This document shows, piece after piece, positions 8,634 through 17,221 of a stretch of 64,000 bases of DNA. A program made the translations under genes and the position numbers. Origin of the DNA: JAJPHI01 sp035541875. GTDB lineage: Bacteria; Desulfobacterota; Binatia; Binatales; Binataceae. Each line of letters begins with the position of its first letter. Position 1 is the first letter of the stretch. The notes under the pieces are model-generated. The model saw only the letters and a program-made list of their open reading frames with translations, ran no database searches and had not been told where the DNA came from. The stretch covers positions 69,545 through 133,544 of the forward strand of contig DATKML010000014.1 of NCBI GenBank assembly GCA_035541875.1. Reading direction: 5' to 3'.

Positions 8634-10191
8634 ATTTGCCCACAATCTTTTGACAGAGCCTGTACTGACAGTGGCTACTAATGGGGCCTCCGCCGTCCGG
8701 CGCACTCTGCCGGAGGTGCTGAGCGATCTAGCCAACGGCGTCAACTTCGAATTCGCCGCGCTGCAACCGCATCAATTCCACGCTTGGCACGCGTTTCTTG
8801 TGCAGCTTGGTGCCTTGGCGGCATTTCACGCGGGCGTTCACAACGTTAAAGACCTCAGTCAGGCTTCTCAATGGGCTACCGCATTGCGCGCGCTTACTGA
8901 TGATCGAGACGAGCCGTGGTGTTTGATTGTCAGCGATCTCAAGACAGCTGCCTTTATGCAGCCTCCGATCCCGGAAGGTTCGACTGCTAAATGGAACCGT
9001 GACAACTTGGCTGGCACGCCCGATACCCTCGATTTGCTTGCAACCGCGAAAAACCACGACGTTAAGATGGAGCGAATTGCCAAGCCGCACACGGAGCACT
9101 GGGTCTATGCGCTCGTCTCGTTGCAGACGATGCAAGGCTTCAGCGGCCGCGAGAATTATGGAATTGCACGAATGAATGGTGGGCTCAGCAATCGACCCGC
9201 CTTTGCCGCTGCCGGCGACCTAGCCTGGCCGACCCGCTTCGTCCGTGATGCTAACCTCTTGTTCGAATCACGAAGCGCAATCGCCGAAGCTCACAGTTTT
9301 GACGCCGAGACCGGGCGTGCCCTGCTATGGCTGATACCCTGGAACGGAGATGATCAGCTTCGTATTGATGAGCTTGATCCCTTCTTCATCGAGATTTGCC
9401 GCCGTGTTCGACTTTTTCTTTCAGATGGCGAAATCGTCGGGCGCTGGTCCACTACCAAAGCCACACGCATTGCCGCCAAAGAGCTAAAGGGCAACCTCGG
9501 CGATCCATGGGTGCCGATCCGGGTTGCGGATGGCGCAGCATTGACGGCTACAGGTCTCGACTACGAACTGGTACAGCGGGTTCTTTTTGATGGCGAGTTC
9601 CGGGCTAGCGCGGCAGGTTCGCCGCAACCAATTGATGGCAACGAGCCTATGCTGATTTGTCAGGTTCTTGTTCGCGGCCAAGGCAAAACTGAAGGCTACC
9701 ATGAGCGTTTCATTCCCATTCCTCCCAAGGCCAGATTGCGGCTGGCGACCGAACGAGGTCGTCGTCAGATCGGTGAGCTTTCAAAGCAAAGGTTGGAAGC
9801 CATCAAAGAAGTGACTAGAAGAGTCCTGCGGCCTGCTCTTGCTGCGCTGCTGCAAGGTGGTCCCGATCAGCTCGATTTGCGTGACGAAAGAATCGAGCCA
9901 TTCGTCGAGTTTTACGATCGCGAGATCGACAGCGTTTATTTTCACGAACTCTTTGAAGACTTGGACCTGAACACTGAGGAATCTCGCATCAGATGGCTTA
10001 ATCGACTGCTCGACTTTGCTCTTGGGGCCCTTGAGAAGGCCAAACTATCCGCCTCCGTCCCGTCAGCCCGTGTCTATCGCGCTCATGCTGCGGCTGGTCG
10101 CCGCTTCTTCGGTGCCGCGCGCCGCTTACGTTTAGCGGCTGGCGAAAAGTTTGAACTCCCAGGAGAGATTGATGAGTCACCAAGCACCTGA
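8626..10191 (+). CDS. cas8e: Type I-E Cascade large subunit Cas8e (Cse1/CasA)
   Basis: The 521-residue product matches Cse1 in size and pattern. It has the N-terminal MAEFAHNLLTEPVLTV segment, a long alpha/beta domain and a helical C-terminal bundle. In I-E systems Cse1 reads the PAM, nucleates R-loop formation and recruits Cas3. The chosen ATG at 8626 overlaps the last codons of cas3 (ATGGCTGA), so translation is probably coupled. Identification rests on operon position, length and partial similarity, since this subunit diverges fast. Confidence 0.92.
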   Translation: MAEFAHNLLTEPVLTVATNGASAVRRTLPEVLSDLANGVNFEFAALQPHQFHAWHAFLVQLGALAAFHAGVHNVKDLSQASQWATALRALTDDRDEPWCLIVSDLKTAAFMQPPIPEGSTAKWNRDNLAGTPDTLDLLATAKNHDVKMERIAKPHTEHWVYALVSLQTMQGFSGRENYGIARMNGGLSNRPAFAAAGDLAWPTRFVRDANLLFESRSAIAEAHSFDAETGRALLWLIPWNGDDQLRIDELDPFFIEICRRVRLFLSDGEIVGRWSTTKATRIAAKELKGNLGDPWVPIRVADGAALTATGLDYELVQRVLFDGEFRASAAGSPQPIDGNEPMLICQVLVRGQGKTEGYHERFIPIPPKARLRLATERGRRQIGELSKQRLEAIKEVTRRVLRPALAALLQGGPDQLDLRDERIEPFVEFYDREIDSVYFHELFEDLDLNTEESRIRWLNRLLDFALGALEKAKLSASVPSARVYRAHAAAGRRFFGAARRLRLAAGEKFELPGEIDESPST

Positions 10192-10702
10192 TGGACCCTC
10201 GATCGCGGTAATAATCGGTCGAATTGCCGCTGACCTAGCCGGATCTGACTCTGGCAGGCTCGCCGAGTTGCGGCGACTCCAACCTGAAGAACCCGGCGGC
10301 TCAGCTTTCTGGCGTATCGTCGTCACTCAACTGGAGCCTGCTGGCTACGTGCCTGGAGGTGGAGAAGCGCGCGAAGATGCGCTTACCCGCTGGGCTGTGA
10401 TTCTGCGTGCGTTAGCCACTCTGGAGCATCGCGCCGGCGGTACGCGCTTCGGCAAGGTGTTGGCGGAGGCCGGCATTTCCGAGTTGCGCCTTAACCGGTT
10501 CCTGCGCACCAGCGGTGATGCTCTATTCAGTCACGTTCGAACGGTAACTCACCAGCTTGCCACTCATGCGCAGCCGGCCGATTTGACTGCTCTTGCTCTG
10601 CTCGTTTTGAGTGACGGTAAACCGAACGAGCAGGCCGTCCGTCAAGGAATTGCCAACGACTACTACCAGCAAGTTTTTGCTGCCGAAAGAGAGACCGTCT
10701 AA
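10172..10702 (+). CDS. cse2: Type I-E Cascade small subunit Cas11e (Cse2/CasB)
   Basis: This all-helical 176-residue protein is the Cse2 small subunit, present as a dimer along the belly of Cascade, where it stabilises the R-loop and the displaced strand. The family signature is weak but visible in the FWRIVVTQLEP region, the Arg-containing HRAGGTRFGKVLAEAGISELRLNRFL segment and the C-terminal YYQQVF. ATG at 10172 has a strong AGGAGAG Shine-Dalgarno at 10161-10167 and overlaps the end of cas8e by 20 nt. Position between cas8e and cas7e supports the call. Confidence 0.92.
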   Translation: MSHQAPDGPSIAVIIGRIAADLAGSDSGRLAELRRLQPEEPGGSAFWRIVVTQLEPAGYVPGGGEAREDALTRWAVILRALATLEHRAGGTRFGKVLAEAGISELRLNRFLRTSGDALFSHVRTVTHQLATHAQPADLTALALLVLSDGKPNEQAVRQGIANDYYQQVFAAERETV

Positions 10703-10703
10703 G

Positions 10704-11897
10704 ATGCCCCGCTTTATCCAGATTCACTCGCTGACTTCTTATCCTGCTGCCCTACTCAATCGCGATGACGCTGGCCTCGCTAAGCGCATCCCCTTCGGAG
10801 GTGCCATCCGGACGCGTATTTCGTCGCAATGTCTGAAGCGTCATTGGCGCACGTCTGACGATAACGAAGCCCTGAAGAATTGCGTTGACGGGCAGACTTC
10901 AGTGCGTTCCCGCCAAAGTTTTGATCGTTACATCTTCCGCCCGCTGATCGAGGAGGATGGAGTCGAGCCGTCGATTGCACACGCGGTGACCGAAGCGCTG
11001 ATGGCGCTGGTACTGGGGGAAAGCCGGAGAGCCAAGGCTGAAAAGGCGAAACTCGCAGAAGATGGCAAGGCAACGCGTGGCCCGCAATCCAACCAGGTTA
11101 CCGTCCTGGGGCAGCCTGAACTCTCCTTCCTCCGTACCCAAGCGCAGATCATCGGTAAATCGGTACGGAGCGCCAAGGAAGCATCCGATGCGGTAGAGAA
11201 ACACTTCACGTTCGAGCGGATCGAGAATCTCAAGACACTCAAGCTCGGTGCCGGCCTCGACGCTGCGATGTTCGGTCGCATGATCACCGGAGATATACTC
11301 GCCCGAGTTGATGCGGCGCTCCACGTCGCTCACGCTTTCACAGTGCATGCCGAGCAATCCGAAAGTGACTATTTCTCAGCCGTTGACGATCTCCTACAAG
11401 AAGGCCCGGAAGCAGAACTAGGGGCCGGCCACATCAATTCCGCTGAATTGACCAGTGGCCTCTACTACAGCTACGTCGTCATCGATGTGCCGGGTCTGAT
11501 ACGGAACCTTGGCGACGATCGCAAGCTTGCTGCCGAAGTCTCGCGCCGGATGGTCCATCTGATAGCCACCGTTTCGCCCGGTGCCAAGGTGGGCTCGACT
11601 GCTCCGCATGCTTGGGCGGATCTGATGCTGATCGAAGCGACCGATCTACAGCCGCGTACGCTGGCCAACGCGTTCCTCAAGCCCGTATCGGTGACACCCG
11701 ATCCGCTTGCCAACGCTTACGAGGCACTCGCCGATCACCTCGGCGAGTTGGATCAGATATACGCCCGCACGGAGCGCAGTGGTTTTGCTCTGCGTTATCC
11801 CGACAAGATCGCTCAAGTTATGAGCGAGACAGAGCGCGCCAAGTCTCTCGCCACACTCGCCCAGTGGGTAGCAGAGCGGGTGGAGGGAGCGGCATGA
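10704..11897 (+). CDS. cas7e: Type I-E Cascade backbone subunit Cas7e (Cse4/CasC)
   Basis: The 397-residue protein carries the Cas7e N-terminal signature (IQIHSLTSYPAALLNRDDAGLAKRIPFGGAIRTRISSQCLKRHWR). This RRM-fold subunit polymerises along the spacer part of the crRNA, six copies in E. coli Cascade. The Arg/Lys-rich ISSQ..KRHWR stretch contacts RNA. It starts one base after the cas11 stop and overlaps cas5e by ATGA. An open upstream extension in frame is not homologous, so ATG at 10704 is used. Length is slightly above the E. coli protein and fits many I-E homologues. Confidence 0.95.
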   Translation: MPRFIQIHSLTSYPAALLNRDDAGLAKRIPFGGAIRTRISSQCLKRHWRTSDDNEALKNCVDGQTSVRSRQSFDRYIFRPLIEEDGVEPSIAHAVTEALMALVLGESRRAKAEKAKLAEDGKATRGPQSNQVTVLGQPELSFLRTQAQIIGKSVRSAKEASDAVEKHFTFERIENLKTLKLGAGLDAAMFGRMITGDILARVDAALHVAHAFTVHAEQSESDYFSAVDDLLQEGPEAELGAGHINSAELTSGLYYSYVVIDVPGLIRNLGDDRKLAAEVSRRMVHLIATVSPGAKVGSTAPHAWADLMLIEATDLQPRTLANAFLKPVSVTPDPLANAYEALADHLGELDQIYARTERSGFALRYPDKIAQVMSETERAKSLATLAQWVAERVEGAA

Positions 11898-12598
11898 TCG
11901 ACGCTTTAATCCTTCGCTTCGATGCGCCGCTGGTTTCGTTTGGCGGAGTCGTCATCGACGCCAACGGTGTCACACGGCTATATCCAGCGCGCTCTATGCT
12001 AGTGGGTCTGCTAGGTAACGCTCTCGGGTTCGATCATCGGGACGCTGAGCCGCTGCAAGGTTTGCAGGCACGTATTCGCTATGCGGTGCGCTGCGACCGG
12101 CCGGGACAATTGATGCGTGATTTCCAGACGGTCGACCTGTCGCAACCGTTCCTGGCACGTGGATGGACGACGCGGGGCATCGCTCAGGGCCGCGCTGGGG
12201 CAGACGCAACTCGTACAGGGATCCATATCCGCTACCGCGACTATCTCGCTGATTCGATTTACACAGTCGGGCTAACTCTCGAACCTCCCGATGACCCACC
12301 AAACGTGGAGCGGCTCGAAGCCGCGTTGCGCGTGCCTGCACGCCCACTCTTTATCGGTCGGAAACCGTGTCTTCCAGCGGCACCCATCCTCGTCGGCCGT
12401 CTGACGGGGGACTCTTGGACCGAAATCTTGAGCAAAGCACCCTTATCGAAGCGAGTTCGCGAAAATCGCCTTCGCATCTGGCTCCCGGCCGACGGACCTC
12501 ATGTGCGCGGTGCGCTACCGATCACTGACGAACGCGATTGGACCAATCAGATCCACGTAGGTCGACGCTTTATCCTTGAGGATTCCATCGATGTCTGA
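11894..12598 (+). CDS. cas5e: Type I-E Cascade subunit Cas5e (CasD)
   Basis: The 234-residue protein starts MIDALILRFDAPLVSFGG, the standard Cas5e opening strand of the RRM fold, followed by YPARSMLVGLLGNALG (the conserved PTRS..GLL motif). Cas5e caps the 5' handle of the crRNA next to Cas8e. Its ATG lies within the cas7e stop (ATGA), so the long upstream extension of this open frame is only the shadow of cas7e. The length of about 230 residues is typical. Confidence 0.95.
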   Translation: MIDALILRFDAPLVSFGGVVIDANGVTRLYPARSMLVGLLGNALGFDHRDAEPLQGLQARIRYAVRCDRPGQLMRDFQTVDLSQPFLARGWTTRGIAQGRAGADATRTGIHIRYRDYLADSIYTVGLTLEPPDDPPNVERLEAALRVPARPLFIGRKPCLPAAPILVGRLTGDSWTEILSKAPLSKRVRENRLRIWLPADGPHVRGALPITDERDWTNQIHVGRRFILEDSIDV

Positions 12599-13337
12599 CT
12601 CACCGCTCTTCATGCTCCGGGCTGAGTTCGATGAGCTGGCACTTTCTCGCTTCGCTGCTCGTGCGGGAATCAATCTGAGCGTGGCTGATGGCGGTTACAT
12701 TCTCCATACTGCGCTCGCCGCTCTTTTCGGTGAAGCAGCTCCGCGTCCGTTCGCTGTCCGCGATGAACGTGCCAGGCAGCTGACGCTCTACGGGTACTCA
12801 ACTGAAGATCATCGGAGTCTCTCTGAGCGCGCTCGTGCCCTCGCCGATCCCTTGGCTGCCGCCACCATCGACTTTGAGTCTTTCTGTTCGAAGGCGATGC
12901 CCTCGAACTGGCGTGCCGGTGCGCGTTATCGCTTCGAGAGCCGTGTTTGCCCGATCGTGCGCATCAGCGGACGCAGTCGCGGCGAGCAGCCGAGCGAGAC
13001 GGACGCGTTTCTGTACCGGTGCCTGCGCGAAGGTCCGGCGGTCAAGGTCAATCGGCAAACGGTCTACCGCGATTGGCTGGAGAAAGAGATCGGCCGTTAC
13101 GGTGCTGCACGTTTAGTTGATCGTGACTACGTGCGTTTAACTCGGCTTCAGCGTCAGCGGCTGGCCCGGCGTGACCGCTCTGGCGTTCGATCATCTCTGC
13201 GACTTTGCGAGCGGCCGGACGCGACTCTCAGCAGTGTCCTCGAAATCGTCTCACCGGAAGCCTTTGGCAAACTTCTGCGCCGTGGACTCGGCCGTCACCG
13301 CGCTTTCGGCTTTGGAATGCTTCTACTGAGACCCTGA
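12591..13337 (+). CDS. cas6e: CRISPR pre-crRNA endoribonuclease Cas6e (CasE/Cse3)
   Basis: This 248-residue double-RRM protein cleaves the repeat hairpin and stays bound to the 3' stem-loop of the crRNA. The N-terminal part has YILHTALAALFG, where the His fits the catalytic His26 of E. coli CasE. The C-terminus has the Gly-rich loop GLGRHRAFGFGMLLLRP typical of Cas6. ATG at 12591 overlaps the cas5e stop by 8 nt. Its substrate is evident at 14643 onward: the repeat contains a CCCCGCG/CGCGGGG palindrome. Confidence 0.94.
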   Translation: MSDSPLFMLRAEFDELALSRFAARAGINLSVADGGYILHTALAALFGEAAPRPFAVRDERARQLTLYGYSTEDHRSLSERARALADPLAAATIDFESFCSKAMPSNWRAGARYRFESRVCPIVRISGRSRGEQPSETDAFLYRCLREGPAVKVNRQTVYRDWLEKEIGRYGAARLVDRDYVRLTRLQRQRLARRDRSGVRSSLRLCERPDATLSSVLEIVSPEAFGKLLRRGLGRHRAFGFGMLLLRP

Positions 13338-13367
13338 GCCGACTTCGATCTTGAGGTTATTCTGCGA

Positions 13368-14255
13368 ATGCTCAAGGGACGACTTGGCCTCGACACCGCT
13401 CGCATCCCACAGGTTGATCGACACGGCCTTATGTGGCTCGGACGCGGTAATCTGATGGTCGAGGACGGAACTATACGATTCATCGCTGCTGGCGACGAAA
13501 ATCTCCCACCTGGCGAATATCTGATTCCGTTCCAAACAATTTCCTGTTTCATCCTCGGTCCCGGCGTTACGGTTAGCCATGACGCGATGCGCCTCACGGC
13601 TCGCCATGGGACTGGAATCCTCTTCACGGGCGAGGGCGGCGTAAGACTCTATGCGAGTATGCCTTTCGGACCCGACGATTCAGCGCTTGCTCGCCGGCAG
13701 ATCGCTTGCTGGGCCGATCCTGCTGCTCGTCTCCGCTGCGTTCGCCGCATGTATGCATGGCGGCTGGGGGAAGTCTTGCCCGATGCCGATCTGGACACAC
13801 TGCGCGGTATCGAAGGCGCGAGAATGCGCGAGACCTATCGGTTACTAGCACGCCAGTACGGCATCAAATGGGAGGGTCGCCACTACGATCGCCGAAACCC
13901 GGAAGCCGACGACGTTCCTAATCAGGCCATCAACCATGCTGCCACCGCTGTAGAAGCAGCCGCGATGGTCGCGACCGCCGTATCTGGTGCGATACCTCAA
14001 ATCGGCTTCATCCACGAAGCTTCGGGAGTTTCCTTCTGTCTGGATCTTGCCGACCTCTACCGCGATTCCGTAACTCTGCCGGTCGCCTTCAGCGCGGTTC
14101 GCGAATTTCAAAGAGCTAGCAAGCCGAGTTTCGTGACGATTGAAGCGGCCACACGAAAACTCGCCGGACGTACCTTTCGCCGCGAAAAACTGATTGCGGC
14201 GATGATCGACAGAATTAAGGAGCTTTTCGAAGATGACTGTCGTGGTGACGCGTGA
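13368..14255 (+). CDS. cas1: CRISPR adaptation integrase Cas1 (type I-E)
   Basis: The 295-residue protein is Cas1e, the catalytic integrase for new spacers. The metal ligands are visible: Glu in GIEGARMR (about residue 149), His in GFIHEASG (about 214) and Asp in LDLADLYRD (about 227). It begins 30 bp after cas6e and its 3' end overlaps cas2 by 23 nt. All active-site residues are present, so adaptation is probably functional, in line with the uniform spacer array beside it. Confidence 0.95.
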   Translation: MLKGRLGLDTARIPQVDRHGLMWLGRGNLMVEDGTIRFIAAGDENLPPGEYLIPFQTISCFILGPGVTVSHDAMRLTARHGTGILFTGEGGVRLYASMPFGPDDSALARRQIACWADPAARLRCVRRMYAWRLGEVLPDADLDTLRGIEGARMRETYRLLARQYGIKWEGRHYDRRNPEADDVPNQAINHAATAVEAAAMVATAVSGAIPQIGFIHEASGVSFCLDLADLYRDSVTLPVAFSAVREFQRASKPSFVTIEAATRKLAGRTFRREKLIAAMIDRIKELFEDDCRGDA

Positions 14256-14526
14256 TGTGGCGGATCGATTTCGCGGCTTCCTTGCCTCGTGCGCGCTGGA
14301 AATCGCTCCCGGCGTTTATACCGCGCCGAAGATGAGCCGAGCTGTCCGCGACAGAGTGTGGGCAGTAATGAAGGAGTGGTTCGAGGAACTGGGCGGAGGC
14401 TGTATCGTTATGACTTGGCTCGAAGGGCTCGCCCCAGGCGGTCAACAAATCGCGATTCTAGGCTCGCCGCCGTGTGAACTCTTCGAGTGCAACGAGGTCT
14501 TTCTCGCGCGAAAGCGCAGTCAATGA
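14233..14526 (+). CDS. cas2: CRISPR adaptation protein Cas2 (type I-E)
   Basis: The 97-residue protein starts MTVVVTRDVADRFRGFLASCALEIAPGVYTAPKMS, the characteristic Cas2e (CasD/CT1978) opening. It forms the dimeric bridge between two Cas1 dimers. The segment EIAPGVYTA..MSRAVRDRVW is diagnostic of the I-E type rather than other Cas2 families. It overlaps cas1 and is the last gene before the leader and array. Confidence 0.95.
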   Translation: MTVVVTRDVADRFRGFLASCALEIAPGVYTAPKMSRAVRDRVWAVMKEWFEELGGGCIVMTWLEGLAPGGQQIAILGSPPCELFECNEVFLARKRSQ

Positions 14527-14588
14527 GTGACTAGCTACCTGCCTGACCGTTTAAGGCCCGACGGTCAGCCGCTGTCGAATGCCGGTCT

Positions 14589-14618
14589 TTGACAAGTTAA
14601 TGGTCGGAAAGACATATT
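14589..14618 (+). promoter_or_regulatory. CRISPR leader promoter
   Basis: Between cas2 and the first repeat (14527-14642) lies a leader of 116 bp. It contains a perfect -35 box TTGACA at 14589-14594 and, after 18 bases, CATATT at 14613-14618 as a possible -10. Transcription would start a few bases before the first repeat, reading the array on the + strand. This orientation agrees with the repeat's hairpin-to-ATA 3' side order and with the decayed repeat at the far end. Confidence 0.6.
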
Positions 14619-14642
14619 TTGCGAGCGCAATGCCTCGCAAGA

Positions 14643-15402
14643 GGTTGCCCCGCGCACGCGGGGATAGGCCCGGTAGACGGTACCGGGACCTGCGTATGGG
14701 TCTGGTTGCCCCGCGCACGCGGGGATAGGCCCGCGATAGATGCGCAGAATGGCGGGGGAACGCGGGTTGCCCCGCGCACGCGGGGATAGGCCGTCTTGCC
14801 TGTTATTGCGCGCTTCTATTCCTACGGTTGCCCCGCGCACGCGGGGATAGGCCTGGGCTAGGGATCTCGTACGGTGCCGGGATCGTGGTTGCCCCGCGCA
14901 CGCGGGGATAGGCCGATTGAGTCATAGGCCATTGGTGTCTGATACATGGTTGCCCCGCGCACGCGGGGATAGGCCCGATAAATGAACTACCACAAACTGC
15001 TTGAGAAGGGTTGCCCCGCGCACGCGGGGATAGGCCCACGCTCCAGTCGCTGCAGATCATCCCAGGCGCGGTTGCCCCGCGCACGCGGGGATACGCCGAT
15101 CGCTCCGTCAGCTACCACATTCGTCATGTAGGTTGCCCCGCGCACGCGGGGATAGGCCGCAGGCCATGCCGTACGTTAGAAATTCGCTATGGGTTGCCCC
15201 GCGCACGCGGGGATAGGCCCAACACGGCACCGGAAGCAGGGCTTCAGCAGGTGGTTGCCCCGCGCACGCGGGGATAGGCCCGTTACGGTCTGCTACAACG
15301 TAGCGAGCGGAGAGGTTGCCCCGCGCACGCGGGGATAGGCCTCGTCCTTTCCTTCATCCAGGCTTCGAGCTGCTGGTTGCCCCGCGCACGCGGGGATAGT
15401 GG
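14643..15402 (+). CRISPR. Type I-E CRISPR array: 13 repeats, 12 spacers
   Basis: Repeats of 28 bp start at 14643, 14704, 14765, 14826, 14887, 14948, 15009, 15070, 15131, 15192, 15253, 15314 and 15375, always 61 bp apart, so every spacer is 33 bp. The repeat starts GGTTG, holds the palindrome CCCCGCG-CA-CGCGGGG (the Cas6e hairpin) and ends ATAGGCC, like other I-E repeats. Copy 8 has one change (ATACGCC). The last copy keeps only its first 25 bases and ends TGG in place of GCC, as expected for the leader-distal end. All spacers differ. I saw no spacer matching elsewhere in the window, but this was by eye only. Confidence 0.98.
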
Positions 15403-15421
15403 GGACCTAATTTCAAGGTAG

Positions 15422-16054
15422 TCAGTCCTTCCAAAAGTCCTTGAAGCGGCCAGAGGCTAGCTCCGTATACCTGACGGTGTGCTGAATATTCCTGTGGCCT
15501 AGGTAAAGCTGAATCGCACGTGTATCCTGGCCCGCGTTTGCCAAGTAATAACCGGTAGCGTGGCGAAGCATGTGCGGATGGACCGGAAAGTCGATGCCTG
15601 CGGCCTTGGCAGCTTCGGCGACGACGTGGTGGACCGTGCGCCGTGTCATCGGACCGCCGCGCAAGGAAGTGAAGACGTAGGGCGTGGCTTCGCCCTGCTG
15701 GCGTTTCCAGGCGCGCAAAGCCCTAAGTTCTGGTCCGCGCAGCGGATGGGTCGAAGCCGAGCCGTGCTTGAGTCTGGCTACGTGCAGCGTGCCAGCCTTC
15801 AAGTCGATCTGGTCCCAGCGCAAGGCGATTAGCTCTGATGCGCGAAAGCCGTGCCGGTAGGCCACCATAATCAGCAAAGTATCGCGCTCGGCCAGCCTGC
15901 CGCCGGTCTGGCGTACCGCGAGTATCATCCGCTCGACTTCGTCGGGCGTCAGATACTCGCGCGCGCGAATTGCCCGATTGGGTTGGCGAGGAGGCGGCTG
16001 ATTCGGTTGCTTTGCCCATTTCGATGTTTGGCGAAGGGGAATTATCGCGGCCAT
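15422..16054 (-). CDS. Short tyrosine recombinase/integrase (FimB/XerD-like catalytic domain)
   Basis: The 210-residue protein is essentially a catalytic domain of the tyrosine recombinase family. It has the first Arg in HGFRASELIALRW, HPHMLRHATGYYLAN (HxxR), LGHRNIQHT (third-position His) and the nucleophile Tyr in VRYTEL near the C-terminus. The core-binding domain is very short, as in FimB/FimE invertases. The start at 16054 (MAAIIPLRQ) is preferred over a longer form to 16102. The gene ends 20 bp from the decayed distal CRISPR repeat and converges on the array. It may move or invert a local segment; its target sites are unknown. Confidence 0.88.
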   Translation of the reverse strand: MAAIIPLRQTSKWAKQPNQPPPRQPNRAIRAREYLTPDEVERMILAVRQTGGRLAERDTLLIMVAYRHGFRASELIALRWDQIDLKAGTLHVARLKHGSASTHPLRGPELRALRAWKRQQGEATPYVFTSLRGGPMTRRTVHHVVAEAAKAAGIDFPVHPHMLRHATGYYLANAGQDTRAIQLYLGHRNIQHTVRYTELASGRFKDFWKD

Positions 16055-16140
16055 TGTCTCTGTCCTGTCGAGGGTTTGGCTGGACCGCCTTACCCAAAAC
16101 AAGCTTTTTGGGCAATGCGGCCGAGCCGGTTAGAAATCAT

Positions 16141-17073
16141 TCATGCGGCCAAGGCGCACGCGTTTTCCTGCGCCGTCTCAGCGCGGCGATTCAGAATGTA
16201 ATCGGCGGCCTTTTGCGCAGCTGCGGCGGCGACGATCACAAGCTTCGGATCGCCCTTGAGGGCCTTGATCCAACTGGCCAGATAGGCCGCGTTGTTGATC
16301 AGCGTGACTTGCTCGATGCCGGTATGGCCAGCCAGAAACGACGAACCCATTTCGGCCACGATTTCTTCCTTGGAATAGTTGGTATCGCCAAACTTGACGG
16401 CTTGGTTCAGCGTTGACCGGTTGAGCCGATTGACGGCACCCGTGCTGTGCGTCAATTCGTGAAAGAGAACCGAGTAATAAAACTCCGGGCTGTCGAAGGC
16501 TTCGCGTCGCGGCATTACGATTGTATCGCTTCCGGACGTGTAATAAGCCTCAAAGCGATGGCCACGGGTGATAGCCGTCGTGGCGCCATGCTCAAGCCGT
16601 GGCCGGTTGGCCATATTGCCGTAAATCGCTTCGCACGCGTCGATCGGGTTAAACGTCGACTCAGGCATCGAGCCTTCTTTGATATCAGCTGGCAGCCTGC
16701 AACCTTCGGTCTGCTCGGCATTGAAAACCGTGTAGTAGCGGAGCATCGGAAAGTTCTTCTCGTCGATTGAGCCGTCGGGCTTTTCAATCTCGCGGCTTAG
16801 CCACTTCCAGAAGACGATCGGCGAGCCATGCTCACCGGCTTTGATATGACCGCCAAGCGCCAAAGCCTCTTTGTAGGTCAGCCAATAGGGCGAGTTGTAA
16901 GACTGGCTGCCTAGGATGAAAACGTTGATGCCGCGATAGTGGCGCTTGGTAACCGCGTTGCGCGGTAGTGCATCGCTACCAGTCTGGCGATTTCCCCACG
17001 GCTTGTGCCATGGCACGGTGCCAGCTTCGAGTAGCTGAACAATACGGTTGGTGATAATTTCTTCTACACGCAT
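16141..17073 (-). CDS. ardC: ArdC-like antirestriction protein: ssDNA-binding domain plus zincin metallopeptidase-like domain
   Basis: The 310-residue protein has the ArdC N-terminal domain (MRVEEIITNRIVQLLEAGTVPWHKPW, then NAVTKRHYRGINVFIL), which binds single-stranded DNA. The C-terminal zincin-like domain carries HELTHSTG (HExxH, about residue 211) and a downstream Glu in EEIVAEMGSSFL. Plasmid ArdC proteins protect incoming ssDNA from restriction during conjugation. The start at 17071-17073 follows the promoter at 17151-17179, in which a perfect palindrome fills the -35/-10 spacer. It marks this stretch as mobile-element DNA. Confidence 0.88.
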   Translation of the reverse strand: MRVEEIITNRIVQLLEAGTVPWHKPWGNRQTGSDALPRNAVTKRHYRGINVFILGSQSYNSPYWLTYKEALALGGHIKAGEHGSPIVFWKWLSREIEKPDGSIDEKNFPMLRYYTVFNAEQTEGCRLPADIKEGSMPESTFNPIDACEAIYGNMANRPRLEHGATTAITRGHRFEAYYTSGSDTIVMPRREAFDSPEFYYSVLFHELTHSTGAVNRLNRSTLNQAVKFGDTNYSKEEIVAEMGSSFLAGHTGIEQVTLINNAAYLASWIKALKGDPKLVIVAAAAAQKAADYILNRRAETAQENACALAA

Positions 17074-17150
17074 GGCCGATACCTCCATATCGGTTGTGCT
17101 GAGCCGTCGGTGTTGGCGCATCGGCGGCTCGTTTTGTTTGACGAACGTAA

Positions 17151-17179
17151 TTTATAAGACTAACGGTTAGTCTTGTCAA
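17151..17179 (-). promoter_or_regulatory. ardC promoter with palindromic operator in the spacer
   Basis: On the minus strand a perfect -35 TTGACA (17174-17179) is followed, 17 bp on, by -10 TATAAA (17151-17156). The spacer is filled by the perfect palindrome AAGACTAACGGTTAGTCTT (17156-17174). A further half-site GCTAGTCTT lies at 17191-17199. On the + strand, TTGTCA at 17173-17178 with TTATAT at 17198-17203 could drive the divergent gene at 17222. A repressor bound at the palindrome would block ardC and probably affect the other direction too. Confidence 0.7.
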
Positions 17180-17221
17180 TAGGGCTTGCGGCTAGTCTTA
17201 TATCCTCGCTATTCTGGCGTC

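Noticed and set aside
11612..11893. Upstream extension of the cas5e frame (94 residues)
   Set aside because: It is the out-of-frame shadow of cas7e; Cas5e begins at MIDALILRFD.
14565..15277. Arg/Pro-rich open frames on both strands across the CRISPR array (repeated SPRARGN and GDRP peptides)
   Set aside because: They are translations of the CRISPR repeats and spacers; such 'SPRARGN' proteins are known database artefacts.
14643..15402. Self-targeting spacers
   Set aside because: I compared spacers with the window by eye and saw no match, but only a computed search over the genome could settle this.
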